From NCBI GenBank assembly GCA_910587765.1, contig CAJUNR010000034.1, positions 1 to 49,262 on the forward strand: 49,262 nt of DNA, given 5' to 3'. This DNA comes from an uncultured Lachnospiraceae bacterium. Lineage in GTDB: Bacteria > Bacillota > Clostridia > Lachnospirales > Lachnospiraceae. Positions 1 through 8,237 of this stretch are shown here, one piece after another (position 1 is the first letter of the stretch; every line of letters begins with the position of its first letter). A program made the position numbers and the translations under genes. The notes under the pieces were generated by a model that made no database searches, was not told the origin of the DNA, and saw only the letters and a program-made list of their open reading frames with translations.

Positions 1-51
1 ACGAATCACACCGACCCCTGTTGGGAACTATCTATTTTCCGACGGCCCCTT

Positions 52-699
52 TTACATGTCCTCCAGTATGTTTTCAAGATCTGCGATCCGGTCGATCAGA
101 TAATCGGCCGCGGACTGGTCAAAGGAAAACCGCTGATCTCTCACGGCCGCCACGGTCAGTCCCGCCGCCTTCGCGGCCTGAATCCCATAGACGGAATCCT
201 CCACCACCAGACAGTCTTCTGCCGGAAGCTCCAGCCTGGACAGGGTATAGAGATAGATCTCCGGATCCGGCTTGCTCTCCCGGAACTGCTTGCCGCTCAC
301 ATAGAATGAAAAATAAGGCCCGAATCCGGTCTCCTGAAGCATCCTCTGAATCGACTGCTCGGAAGAGGACGACGCGAGCGCCGCCGTCACGCCTTTCTCC
401 TTCAGCCACTGCAGAAGCTCCCGTACGCCCGGATTCACTACCGCCCGATAATCGATCTGAAAGTCCGGGTACTCCCTCCGGAACTGCCGGTGCAGCTCCT
501 CCGGGTCAATCTCCTCATACCACAGACGTGCCATGATCCTCCAGGTCTCTCCCGCGCTGGCTCCGGCAAGCGTATTCACAAGGCGTTCGTCTATTCTGCA
601 GCCATGTTTCTGCAGGAACGTACGGAACATCTCGATATACACCGGTTCACTGTCAATCAGGACACCGTCCATGTCAAAAATCACCGCTTTTTTTCTCAT
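52..699 (-). CDS. HAD-superfamily hydrolase, beta-phosphoglucomutase-like
   Basis: A 215-residue cytosolic HAD phosphatase or phosphomutase. The N-terminal DxD nucleophile motif is visible as FDMDGVLIDSEP (about residues 8-19). A helical cap follows, then a Ser-rich motif II (ALASSSS, about 107-113), a conserved Lys in the SGKQFRESKPDP stretch, and the acidic motif VVEDSVYGIQAA. This layout is typical of beta-phosphoglucomutase, PGMB-like sugar phosphatases and phosphoglycolate phosphatases; the substrate cannot be read from sequence. The ATG at 699 is preceded by AAAAGGAG six bases upstream. It lies 93 nt downstream of larC on the same strand, so the two are probably co-transcribed. Length is normal and nothing is missing. 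Confidence 0.88.
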   Translation of the reverse strand: MRKKAVIFDMDGVLIDSEPVYIEMFRTFLQKHGCRIDERLVNTLAGASAGETWRIMARLWYEEIDPEELHRQFRREYPDFQIDYRAVVNPGVRELLQWLKEKGVTAALASSSSEQSIQRMLQETGFGPYFSFYVSGKQFRESKPDPEIYLYTLSRLELPAEDCLVVEDSVYGIQAAKAAGLTVAAVRDQRFSFDQSAADYLIDRIADLENILEDM

Positions 700-792
700 A
701 CCGACTCCTTTTCTCTGTTGTCAGACGGCCCGTCTTCGCGCGTCTGCCGGCGCCCGGCCTGCCCGAAAACACCGCCGCCGAAACGCATGCCG

Positions 793-2088
793 TCAACTCC
801 GGCAGCATCCCTGGATCATCTGATACACTTCCTGGAAATTTCCGCCGTGCTCCCGGCACAGAGCGGCCACACTGTCGTATTCCGGAAAATACCGCTGCGT
901 TTCGCCGTATCCGCACACCTTCACCTTCGCCTCGCCCAGAGGCGTCTGCACCGTACGCACTTCCCGCCTGAGAACCGTGCGTTCCATGGGAATCCTGCGG
1001 ATGCCGATGGTCGTAGTTTCCCTGAAAATGATCTCCTCCATCCGCGCGGCTTCTTCCTCGCTGCAGATCACATTCAACTGCCAGGCCGGACGGTTTTTCT
1101 TCATGAACACCGGTATATAATGCACGTCCCTGGCGCCGGCCTCCAAAAGCCGCTCCATCGTATAGCCGAGACTTTCGCCGGTGCAGTCGTCGATATTCGT
1201 CTCCAGCTTGCAGATCCGGTCTTTCTCCTGCGACGGGGCTTCGATCAGCATGGCCCGCAGGATGCCGGGGCGGTCGTAACTGCGTTTTCCGGCGCCCATC
1301 CCCGTCCTTTTCACGGTAAAGAGCTCCGGAAGCCGGTCCATGGTCCGGACCGCGGCCGCGATCGCCGCTCCCGTAGGGGTCACCAGCTCCCCTTTCGTCT
1401 CCGTGATGCAAAGCGGAAGTCCGTGCGCCTGCACGATATTCATGACCGCCGGCACCGGCACCGGCAGAATGCCGTGCCGGCAGCGGATCGTTCCCTGCCC
1501 TTCGCTCAGCTTCGTGATTACCGTATCCGTAATGCCCAGATTGTCCAGACAGACCGCCGCCGCCACGATATCCACGATGGAATCCACCGCTCCGACCTCG
1601 TGAAAATGCACCTGCTCCTCCGGCACTCCGTGGGCCTTCGCTTCCGCCGCCGCCAGAATGCGGAAAATACGGACAGCCGTCTCCTTTGCGCGCGCGGTCA
1701 GATCCGCCTGTTCGATGATGCGCAGAATCTCCGGCAGCCCTCTATGTTCATGCGCGTACCCGCCGTGCGTGCGGCCATGCTGCGGATGCGCGTTTTCCCG
1801 CGCCGACCCGTCCACGTGACCATGGCTGTGCTCCGCCTCGTGCCCGTACAGATACTCCATATCGTGATCGTGATTCTCGTGCGCCGCATCCAGCAGCACA
1901 TGAAAATCGCACACGTCAAGCCCGGCTTTTTTGACCCTGCTTACTACCGTCCGGAATCCGCTCACCGGAAGGCTTCTGAGCGCCCGCTCAAGCGCCTCCG
2001 GATCCGCGCCCAGATCCAGAAGCGCCGCCACCGTCATATCTCCGCTGATCCCGCTTTCGCATTCCAGATATAAGATCTTCTTCTCCAT
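793..2088 (-). CDS. larC: LarC, nickel-pincer cofactor biosynthesis / nickel insertion protein
   Basis: LarC (formerly DUF111) inserts nickel into the pyridinium-3,5-bisthiocarboxylic acid cofactor used by LarA-type racemases. The 431-residue product has the usual N-terminus (YLECESGISGDMTVAALL), a His-rich middle (about residues 70-115, many HxH and HEHG patches, likely metal binding), the QVHFHEVGAVDSIVDIV motif, and a complete C-terminal LarC2 half with the KKNRP motif. In some bacteria larC is split and needs a frameshift; here it is one uninterrupted frame. The ATG at 2088 was chosen because CAGGAG lies about 14 bases upstream and the protein matches the family from that Met; the open frame extends upstream to 2241 but looks unlike the family. 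No larA or larB is in the window. Confidence 0.92.
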   Translation of the reverse strand: MEKKILYLECESGISGDMTVAALLDLGADPEALERALRSLPVSGFRTVVSRVKKAGLDVCDFHVLLDAAHENHDHDMEYLYGHEAEHSHGHVDGSARENAHPQHGRTHGGYAHEHRGLPEILRIIEQADLTARAKETAVRIFRILAAAEAKAHGVPEEQVHFHEVGAVDSIVDIVAAAVCLDNLGITDTVITKLSEGQGTIRCRHGILPVPVPAVMNIVQAHGLPLCITETKGELVTPTGAAIAAAVRTMDRLPELFTVKRTGMGAGKRSYDRPGILRAMLIEAPSQEKDRICKLETNIDDCTGESLGYTMERLLEAGARDVHYIPVFMKKNRPAWQLNVICSEEEAARMEEIIFRETTTIGIRRIPMERTVLRREVRTVQTPLGEAKVKVCGYGETQRYFPEYDSVAALCREHGGNFQEVYQMIQGCCRS

Positions 2089-2222
2089 ATAAACCGCTGT
2101 TCTCCTGTTCTTCCTAGCTGGAACCAGTATACCATCAAACCGTTCTCCCTGCCAAGTCCAATTATGGGCAAACGATTGCAGGAGCGGCCCGGGGTTACTG
2201 TTCATGCCTACGCCGGTTTCAG

Positions 2223-2358
2223 CCCAATGCGGGCAGCTCATCCTGAAAGACCCATTGAAGGGCGCCGGTCCTTAGGCGCGGTTTTTCGCGCCTTAGTACC
2301 GCTGCGTCCCTTCATTAAGCGCAAGCGGGGTCTGGAAGGATGAGCTGCCCGCATCGGG
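2223..2358. repeat. Long imperfect inverted repeat (hairpin), 136 nt
   Basis: The left arm (about 2223-2280) and right arm (about 2287-2358) are reverse complements over most of their length. The outer block GGATGAGCTGCCCGCAT pairs exactly with its complement, and the apical block GGCGCG-GTTTTT-CGCGCC closes a six-base loop. The right arm has an extra ~14 nt. It lies between the DUF4250 stop codon and the larC leader. There is no U-tract after the stem, so it is not a standard intrinsic terminator. It could be a structured leader of larC, an mRNA-stabilising element or a small non-autonomous palindromic repeat. Confidence 0.75.
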
Positions 2359-2374
2359 CGTCCGGGTGCAGGCC

Positions 2375-2548
2375 TTATACAAAGCGGTTCAGTTTCTCAT
2401 CATATTGATAATCAATACCGGCAAGCTTCTCCTTCACTTCCTCCGCGTCAATTCCTTTATCCGCGCAGAATCCTGCAAAGTCGGAGTAAAAGTCTCTCAA
2501 CTGCGTGTTGACATAACTCAACAGCATCATGGGATCCTTCGGTATCAT
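2375..2548 (-). CDS. DUF4250 domain-containing small protein
   Basis: A 57-residue protein starting MIPKDPMMLLSYVNTQLRDF, which is the characteristic opening of the DUF4250 family of clostridia. Function is unknown. The body is mostly helical and acidic (KGIDAEEVKEKLAGIDYQYD) and ends NRFV. The ATG at 2548 has AGGAGG-like sequence (CAGGAGGACAG) just upstream. It is downstream of clpB on the same strand, with a GC-rich ~165-nt spacer between them, and is followed 17 nt after its stop by the long hairpin. Length matches the family. Confidence 0.85.
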   Translation of the reverse strand: MIPKDPMMLLSYVNTQLRDFYSDFAGFCADKGIDAEEVKEKLAGIDYQYDEKLNRFV

Positions 2549-2641
2549 ATCTGTCCTCCTGTCTCTCCTGTTCTGATTTTGTTCCGCCTCCGCCTTCCCG
2601 GCGGACGCCTGCCTTGTGCACCGGACGTATGCCCGGGAACC

Positions 2642-2694
2642 GCCGGAGACAAAACAGGTGTCCGCCGGCGGCAGGCGCCTGCTTTGTCTCCGGC
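2642..2694. repeat. GC-rich hairpin downstream of clpB
   Basis: GCCGGAGACAAA at 2642-2653 pairs with TTTGTCTCCGGC at 2683-2694, and the stem continues inward (ACAGG with CCTG), giving more than 20 paired bases. It sits just after the clpB stop and could attenuate or stabilise the clpB transcript. No clear U-run follows on the minus strand, so a terminator role is only possible. Confidence 0.6.
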
Positions 2695-2713
2695 CGCGAC
2701 CCGGCGCCGGAAT

Positions 2714-5296
2714 CTACCGTTCCCGGATGACAAGCCCGTCCCCGTCACGGTCCACCGTCATCACGCTGCCCGCGCGGACCTGTCCCGACAGAATATAGCG
2801 GGCGGCCATCGTCTCCACATACTTCTGCAGATAACGCTTGAGCGGACGCGCGCCGTATACCGGGTCGTAACCGTTCTCCACAATGTAGGCCTTCGCCTCT
2901 TCGGTCAGCTCCAGCGTCAGTTCCTTATCCGCCAGTCTCCGGTTCAGATCCCGCAGCAGCAGTTCCACAATGTGCCCGATGTTCTCTCTGGTCAGCGGCT
3001 TGAACAGAATCGTCTCATCCAGCCGGTTCAGGAACTCCGGACGGAAATGGTTCCGCAGATCACTCATCACCTGCGCCTCGCACTCCGGACGGATCCCGCC
3101 TTTTTCATCAATCCCTTCCAGAAGCCATGAGGAGCCGATATTGGAAGTCATGATCAGAATCGTGTTCTTAAAATCCACCGTTCTCCCCTGCGAATCCGTA
3201 ATCCGCCCGTCATCGAGCACCTGCAGAAGTACGTTAAATACATCCGGATGCGCTTTTTCCACTTCGTCGAAAAGTACAACTGAATACGGATGTCTGCGGA
3301 CCGCTTCCGTGAGCTGGCCGCCTTCCTCGTAGCCTACGTATCCGGGAGGCGCTCCGATGAGACGGGAGACCGAATATTTCTCCATATACTCGCTCATGTC
3401 GATGCGGACCATATTCTGTTCGTCGTCGAACAGACTGGCGGCCAGCGTCTTCGCCAGCTCCGTCTTGCCCACGCCGGTGGGTCCAAGGAACAGGAAGGAA
3501 CCGATCGGCTTGCCGGGATCCTTGATGCCCGCCTTGGAGCGGATAATGGCGTCCGCCACCTTCCGCACTCCCTCGTCCTGACCGACGACCCGTTTGTGCA
3601 GCTCTTCGTCCAGATGCAGCGTCTTGTTCCGCTCGCTCTCGGTCAGCTTCGCCACCGGAATCCCCGTCCAGCGGGAGATAATGCGCGCAATCTCCTCGTC
3701 TGTCACACTCTCGTGCACCAGCGACAGATCCTGCTGCTTCACCTTCTCTTCCTCTTCGGCAAGCTGCTTCTGGAGCTGCGGAAGCTGTCCGTACTGGAGC
3801 TGTGCGGCCTTTTCCAGATCATAGCTCTGCTGTGCGGCCTGAATCTGCTTGTTCACGGTTTCGATCTCCTCCCTGAGCCTGCTCAGACGTTCGACCGACC
3901 GCTTCTCTTCATCCCACTGAGCCTTCCTGTTATTCAATTCATCCCGAAGCTCCGCCAGCTCCTTCTGAAGCGACTCCAGACGGTCCTGGCTCAGACGGTC
4001 CGTCTCCTTTTTCAGCGCCGCCTCCTCGATCTCCAACTGCAGTACCTTCCGGCGCAGCTCGTCCAGTTCGGTAGGCATAGAGTCCAGTTCGGTCTTGATC
4101 AGAGCGCACGCCTCGTCCACCAGATCGATGGCTTTATCCGGCAGAAAACGCTCGGAAATATAACGGTGGGACAGCGCCGCCGCCGATACCAGCGCGGAGT
4201 CCGTAATTTTCACCCCGTGAAACACCTCATAGCGCTCTTTCAGGCCGCGCAGTATGGACACGGTGTCTTCCACCGTCGGCTCATCCACCAGCACCTGCTG
4301 GAAACGCCGCTCCAGCGCCGCGTCCTTCTCAATATACTGCCGGTATTCATCCAGCGTCGTGGCGCCGATACAGTGCAGCTCTCCTCTTGCCAGCAGCGGC
4401 TTGAGCATGTTGCCCGCGTCCATGGCGCCGTCGGTCTTGCCGGCCCCCACGATCAGATGCAGCTCGTCAATAAACAGAATGATGCGTCCCTCGCTTTTGC
4501 GCACCTCCTCCAGCACCGCTTTTAACCGCTCCTCAAATTCGCCGCGGTATTTGGCGCCCGCCACCAGCGCCCCCATATCCAGGGCGAAGATTTTCTTCTC
4601 CTTGAGGCCCTCCGGTACGTCTCCGCAGACAATCCTCTGCGCCAGACCTTCCACCACCGCCGTCTTGCCCACGCCCGGCTCCCCGATCAGCACCGGGTTG
4701 TTCTTGGTCTTGCGGGACAGAATGCGGATCACATTGCGGATCTCCGCATCCCTTCCGATCACCGGATCCAGTTTCTGCTCCCGCGCGCGTTCCACCAGAT
4801 CATAGCCGTACTTGTTCAGCGTATCATACGTCGCTTCCGGATTGTCGCTCGTCACCCGCTGGTTGCCGCGGACGGTAGACAGCGCCTGCAAAAACCGGTC
4901 TCTGGTAATTCCGTTTTCTCTGAAAAGCGCTTTGACGGACGGGCTGGGATGATCCAGCAGGGACAGGAACAGATGCTCCACCGAGACGTACTCGTCCCCC
5001 ATCCGCTTCGCTTCCTCCTCCGCGCTGACCAGCGCCCGGTTCAGATACTGTCCGATATAGGGCTGTCCGCCGGAGACCTTTACTCTTTTGTTCAGCGCCT
5101 CCTCGACTCTTTCTTTAAATAAAGTAAGATCTATCTCCATCTTTGCGATCAGTCTGGCGATCAGGCTCTCCTCCTGATTCAGAAGACTGTACAGCAGATG
5201 CTCCTGCTCGATCTCCTGATTCCCGTATTCCAGAGCCGTCTTCTCCAGATCATTCACCGCCTGAACGGATTTCTGCGTAAATTTCTGAAAATTCAT
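2714..5296 (-). CDS. clpB: ClpB, ATP-dependent protein disaggregase
   Basis: Hsp100 disaggregase that works with DnaK/DnaJ/GrpE to pull proteins out of aggregates in the cytosol. The 860-residue product shows the full architecture. The N-terminal Clp repeat domain covers about 1-145. Nucleotide-binding domain 1 has GEPGVGKTAVVEG near 200 and IILFIDELH. The M-domain coiled coil covers about 405-525. Nucleotide-binding domain 2 has GPTGVGKTELAK near 610 and VVLFDEVEKAHP, followed by the C-terminal D2-small domain (NGYDPVYGARPLKR). The ATG at 5296 is preceded by GAGAGGAGGATG; an in-frame GTG/ATG region upstream to 5323 is not needed. Expression is heat-shock controlled, judging by the CIRCE that overlaps its promoter. 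Confidence 0.97.
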   Translation of the reverse strand: MNFQKFTQKSVQAVNDLEKTALEYGNQEIEQEHLLYSLLNQEESLIARLIAKMEIDLTLFKERVEEALNKRVKVSGGQPYIGQYLNRALVSAEEEAKRMGDEYVSVEHLFLSLLDHPSPSVKALFRENGITRDRFLQALSTVRGNQRVTSDNPEATYDTLNKYGYDLVERAREQKLDPVIGRDAEIRNVIRILSRKTKNNPVLIGEPGVGKTAVVEGLAQRIVCGDVPEGLKEKKIFALDMGALVAGAKYRGEFEERLKAVLEEVRKSEGRIILFIDELHLIVGAGKTDGAMDAGNMLKPLLARGELHCIGATTLDEYRQYIEKDAALERRFQQVLVDEPTVEDTVSILRGLKERYEVFHGVKITDSALVSAAALSHRYISERFLPDKAIDLVDEACALIKTELDSMPTELDELRRKVLQLEIEEAALKKETDRLSQDRLESLQKELAELRDELNNRKAQWDEEKRSVERLSRLREEIETVNKQIQAAQQSYDLEKAAQLQYGQLPQLQKQLAEEEEKVKQQDLSLVHESVTDEEIARIISRWTGIPVAKLTESERNKTLHLDEELHKRVVGQDEGVRKVADAIIRSKAGIKDPGKPIGSFLFLGPTGVGKTELAKTLAASLFDDEQNMVRIDMSEYMEKYSVSRLIGAPPGYVGYEEGGQLTEAVRRHPYSVVLFDEVEKAHPDVFNVLLQVLDDGRITDSQGRTVDFKNTILIMTSNIGSSWLLEGIDEKGGIRPECEAQVMSDLRNHFRPEFLNRLDETILFKPLTRENIGHIVELLLRDLNRRLADKELTLELTEEAKAYIVENGYDPVYGARPLKRYLQKYVETMAARYILSGQVRAGSVMTVDRDGDGLVIRER

Positions 5297-5347
5297 ATGC
5301 CATCCTCCTCTCAACTGCTGCATATCGAACTCATTTGTTCTACGCTT

Positions 5348-5376
5348 ACTATAACACCGGTTGTTAGCACTGTCAA
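5348..5376 (-). promoter_or_regulatory. Sigma-A promoter of clpB
   Basis: On the minus strand TTGACA (5371-5376) and TATAGT (5348-5353) are separated by exactly 17 bases. The -35 box lies inside the CIRCE element, so HrcA binding would block RNA polymerase directly. Confidence 0.85.
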
Positions 5377-5390
5377 GGGTCGAGTGCTAA
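5364..5390. promoter_or_regulatory. CIRCE operator (HrcA binding site)
   Basis: TTAGCACTG - N9 - GAGTGCTAA, one mismatch from the consensus TTAGCACTC-N9-GAGTGCTAA. It overlaps the clpB promoter and lies between divergent clpB and the bile salt hydrolase gene, about 110 bp from the latter's start. Confidence 0.92.
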
Positions 5391-5503
5391 TATCTTATAA
5401 TGAAAATATAAAATCTGATATCGGCGTATATAATTTTGCGTCCGCCGGAATATACTGAACAGGGAAGACCGCTTTCGCGAAATCAGACAAAAGGAGAATG
5501 ATT

Positions 5504-6481
5504 ATGTGTACCAGCATTGCTATGAAAACCGGTGATTTTTATTTTGGACGCACGATGGATCTGGACTATGAATTTCCTACTTCCGTGGTCATTACGCCCA
5601 GAAACTACCCCATATCCTTCCGGCGCTCCAGCGTTCTAAGAAGACATAACGCCGTCATCGGCATGGCCGCGATCAAGGACGACTATCCGCTTTACGCGGA
5701 AGCCGCAAATGAAAAGGGACTCTGTATGGCGGCCCTCAATTTCCCGGATAACGCTTATTACCCGGACGAGGAGGACCCGCGCAGGACGAACGTCTCTCCT
5801 TTTGAGCTGATTCTCTGGGTGCTGGGACAGTGCGGCTCGGTGGAAGAAGCGCGCCGTCTCCTCAACGCGACCCATCTTGTCAGCATCCCTTTCAGCAATG
5901 AGCTCCCTCTGACGCCTCTGCACTGGCACATCGCGGACGAAACGTGCTCCGTCACGGTGGAAAATACCAGCGACGGCCTGCAGCTTTACGACAATCCGGT
6001 CGGAGTCCTGACCAACAATCCGGTCTTCACTTTCCAGCTCACCAATTTATGCCAGTATATGAATCTGATCTCCGGCTATCCGAAAAACTGCTTCAGCGAC
6101 CTGAAAGGCATCGCGCCTTTCGGACAGGGGCTTGGAAGCTTCGGCCTGCCCGGCGATTACTCGCCGGCCTCCCGCTTTGTAAAAGCCTCCTGGCTGCTTC
6201 TGAACTCCGTCTGCGCCAAAGACGATCCCAGCAGCCTGTCCCAGTTTTTCCATCTGCTCGATTCCGTATCGGTCGTAAAGGGCAGCGTACTGTCGCAGCA
6301 GGACGCGTGCGACATGACCACCTATGCCTGCTGCATCAACGCCACCAGGGGAATCTACTATTACAAAACCTACACCAACAGCCAGTTCACCGCCGTCAAT
6401 CTCCGGCATGAGAACCTGGACGCCGGCGCCCTCAGAATCTTTCCTCTGACCGTATCGCAGCAGATCGCGTGGGCCAATTAG
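5504..6481 (+). CDS. bsh: Bile salt hydrolase / choloylglycine hydrolase family (Ntn hydrolase)
   Basis: An N-terminal-nucleophile amidase that most likely deconjugates glycine- or taurine-conjugated bile acids. The ATG at 5504 was chosen over the one at 5498 because the next codon must be the catalytic Cys2 (MCTSIAMKT), exposed after Met removal, and because AAGGAG then has proper spacing. Other expected active-site residues are present: Arg16 and Asp19 (FGRTMDLDY), Asn in LNFPDNAYY (about 79, the bile-acid-type residue rather than the Tyr of penicillin V acylases), Asn in LTNNPVF (about 171-172) and Arg224 (PGDYSPASRF). At 325 residues the length is normal. No signal peptide is seen, so it is probably intracellular. 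Penicillin V acylase is the alternative. It is a lone plus-strand gene. Confidence 0.87.
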   Translation: MCTSIAMKTGDFYFGRTMDLDYEFPTSVVITPRNYPISFRRSSVLRRHNAVIGMAAIKDDYPLYAEAANEKGLCMAALNFPDNAYYPDEEDPRRTNVSPFELILWVLGQCGSVEEARRLLNATHLVSIPFSNELPLTPLHWHIADETCSVTVENTSDGLQLYDNPVGVLTNNPVFTFQLTNLCQYMNLISGYPKNCFSDLKGIAPFGQGLGSFGLPGDYSPASRFVKASWLLLNSVCAKDDPSSLSQFFHLLDSVSVVKGSVLSQQDACDMTTYACCINATRGIYYYKTYTNSQFTAVNLRHENLDAGALRIFPLTVSQQIAWAN

Positions 6482-6542
6482 GCGGAGACGCGGCGCCGAA
6501 AGACGCCGCAGCGCCGGGGAAAACGCAGTCTTTTACATTTTT

Positions 6543-7172
6543 TCAGAACTTCGCTCCGGCCGCAATCTCCTCCCAGGCTTCCGCATCAATCTCCTCGTCC
6601 CGGAACAGCTTTCTGCGGTCTTCCTCCGTAATTCTGCGCAGCACACGGCAGGGGTTCCCTGCAGCCAGCGACCAGGCCGGGATGTCCTTTGTCACCACGC
6701 TGCCGGCGCCGACGACCACATTGTCCCCGATACAGACGCCCGGACAGATCACCGTATTTCCGCCGATCCAGACATTGTCGCCGATCGTTACTTTCTTTCC
6801 GTACTCATACATGGAATTGCGGCTCGCCGGATGAATCGGATGCCCCGCCGTATAGATCGCCACGTTCGGGGCCATCTGGCAGTTGTCTCCGATCGTCACC
6901 TTCGCGACATCCAGAATCGTACAGTTATAATTGGCATAGAAATTCTTTCCCACTTCAATGTGCGTTCCGTAATCACAGTAAAAAGGCGGATTGATAAACG
7001 CTCCGTCCGAGCTTCCAAGCAGGTCCTTCACCGCCTGCGCAATCCCGTCGAAGTCCGAACGGTCCATAAAATTCAGTTTCTGCAGTTTTCTCCTGCACGC
7101 CTTCTGTTCCTCCATGATGCTGTCGTCGGAAATATAGGCCATCTGTGCGTCTCTGCGTTCTCTGTTCGTCAT
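6543..7172 (-). CDS. maa: Sugar O-acetyltransferase, maltose/galactoside acetyltransferase type
   Basis: A 209-residue left-handed beta-helix acetyltransferase that moves acetyl from acetyl-CoA to a sugar hydroxyl, of the Maa/LacA/NodL family. The N-terminal Maa domain (ACRRKLQKLNF) is followed by hexapeptide repeats; the conserved segments NYNCTILDVAKVTIGDNC, YTAGHPIHP (catalytic His), VWIGGNTVICPGVCIGDNVVVGAGSVVTKDIP and GNPCRVLR are all present. The start at 7172 is preceded by AAAGGAGCAG. Convergent with the bile salt hydrolase gene; only 61 nt separate the two stops. Symbol is by family similarity; true substrate unknown. Confidence 0.88.
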   Translation of the reverse strand: MTNRERRDAQMAYISDDSIMEEQKACRRKLQKLNFMDRSDFDGIAQAVKDLLGSSDGAFINPPFYCDYGTHIEVGKNFYANYNCTILDVAKVTIGDNCQMAPNVAIYTAGHPIHPASRNSMYEYGKKVTIGDNVWIGGNTVICPGVCIGDNVVVGAGSVVTKDIPAWSLAAGNPCRVLRRITEEDRRKLFRDEEIDAEAWEEIAAGAKF

Positions 7173-7289
7173 TTCTCTGCTCCTTTTTCTTCTATAATAG
7201 AATAAACAATTAGAATAAACAGTGCTAAACTTTCGTGTCCGCGAAAGCAGGCGCCTGACTCCGCTGCGGACAGGTACGGACCCAGGTCA

Positions 7290-8120
7290 TCACAAATCAT
7301 GAAAAACCGGCTGCATGTTCTCGTACGTGCAGAACTCCCGAAACCCCATCGTTTTCAAAAGCTCTCTCGTCTCTGTCATATAAGCCCCCAGATGCTCCGG
7401 CTTATGACTGTCGCTGCCAAGCGTAAGGATTCTGCCGCCCAGATCGCGATAAAGCTCCAGAATCGCTTTCGACGGCGTGAGGTCCGTAAGGCCATACCGC
7501 CGCCAGGAGGTATTGACTTCGATCCCTTTCCCGTTTTCAATCACGGTCCGCAGAAGCTGTGCCACCAGCGGACGGAGCTTTTCAAACGGATAGACGCCGT
7601 TCTCGTCATAGCGCACGATCAGGTCCAGATGTCCGAGTACGCTGTAATTTTGATAATGCTCCGTCAGATCCAGCAGTTCTTTATAATAACGCTCATTGTA
7701 CTCCTTCTGTGTGCGCCCGCTCTGAAAGCTCTGTGTCCAGAACTCCCGGTCCTCCACCTGATGAACGGACAGGAGGATAAAATCGAAAGGATAGCGGTCA
7801 TACAGCGCCTGAAACCGCGGAATCGTATGCATCTGCATGCCGAACTCCATCCCCATCCGAATCGTGATCCGATCCCCGTACTGCCGCCGCATCCGGCAGA
7901 TCTCTTCCGCATATCTGGGATAATCCACATTGGCGACCGGCTCGCCGTTCCGGTATTTCATCGGAACTTTGCTGTCCCAGTCCTCCTTCACCCCGTAATC
8001 CACGTGATCGGTAAAACATATCTCATCGAGTCCCATCCGGATGGCGTCCTTTACCACCTCTTCCATGGGATAGACCGAATCGTCGCTGAACTCCGTATGC
8101 ACATGATAATCCGCCCGCAT
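7290..8120 (-). CDS. PHP-domain histidinol-phosphatase (HisJ-like)
   Basis: A 276-residue PHP metallophosphoesterase of the HisK/HisJ type, which dephosphorylates L-histidinol phosphate in histidine synthesis. The metal-binding HxH (DYHVHTEFSDD, His6 and His8) is at the N-terminus, followed by ICFTDHVDYG, the FILLSVHQ stretch, GHLDLIVRYD and the terminal GSDSHKPEHLG motif. I start it at the ATG at 8120, which has AAAGGAGACGGAAG upstream; the frame runs back to 8159 but would add an unlikely Arg-rich leader. No other his gene is nearby, so a different phosphate ester substrate is possible. Confidence 0.85.
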   Translation of the reverse strand: MRADYHVHTEFSDDSVYPMEEVVKDAIRMGLDEICFTDHVDYGVKEDWDSKVPMKYRNGEPVANVDYPRYAEEICRMRRQYGDRITIRMGMEFGMQMHTIPRFQALYDRYPFDFILLSVHQVEDREFWTQSFQSGRTQKEYNERYYKELLDLTEHYQNYSVLGHLDLIVRYDENGVYPFEKLRPLVAQLLRTVIENGKGIEVNTSWRRYGLTDLTPSKAILELYRDLGGRILTLGSDSHKPEHLGAYMTETRELLKTMGFREFCTYENMQPVFHDL

Positions 8121-8237
8121 CTTCCGTCTCCTTTCTTCGTTCCTCACGGTTTCCCGCATATCCGAATCTATTATACCTGGAAATCCCCGCTTCTACAAGT
8201 CTGCGCCCGGGAAGACGCCGGAATCTCACAGGACGCA

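Noticed and set aside
2642..2694. Hairpin after clpB called as a standard terminator
   Set aside because: Stem is strong, but there is no U-tract on the minus strand after it, so it is listed only as a hairpin.
3290..4525. Long plus-strand frame opposite clpB (and a similar one opposite larC at 490-2073)
   Set aside because: Antisense shadows of GC-rich, strongly conserved genes; no ribosome binding site and no family-like sequence.
6482..6542. Terminator between the convergent bile salt hydrolase and acetyltransferase genes
   Set aside because: A GCGGCG/CGCCGC stem is present, but the T-run lies about 25 bases further on; not convincing enough to list.
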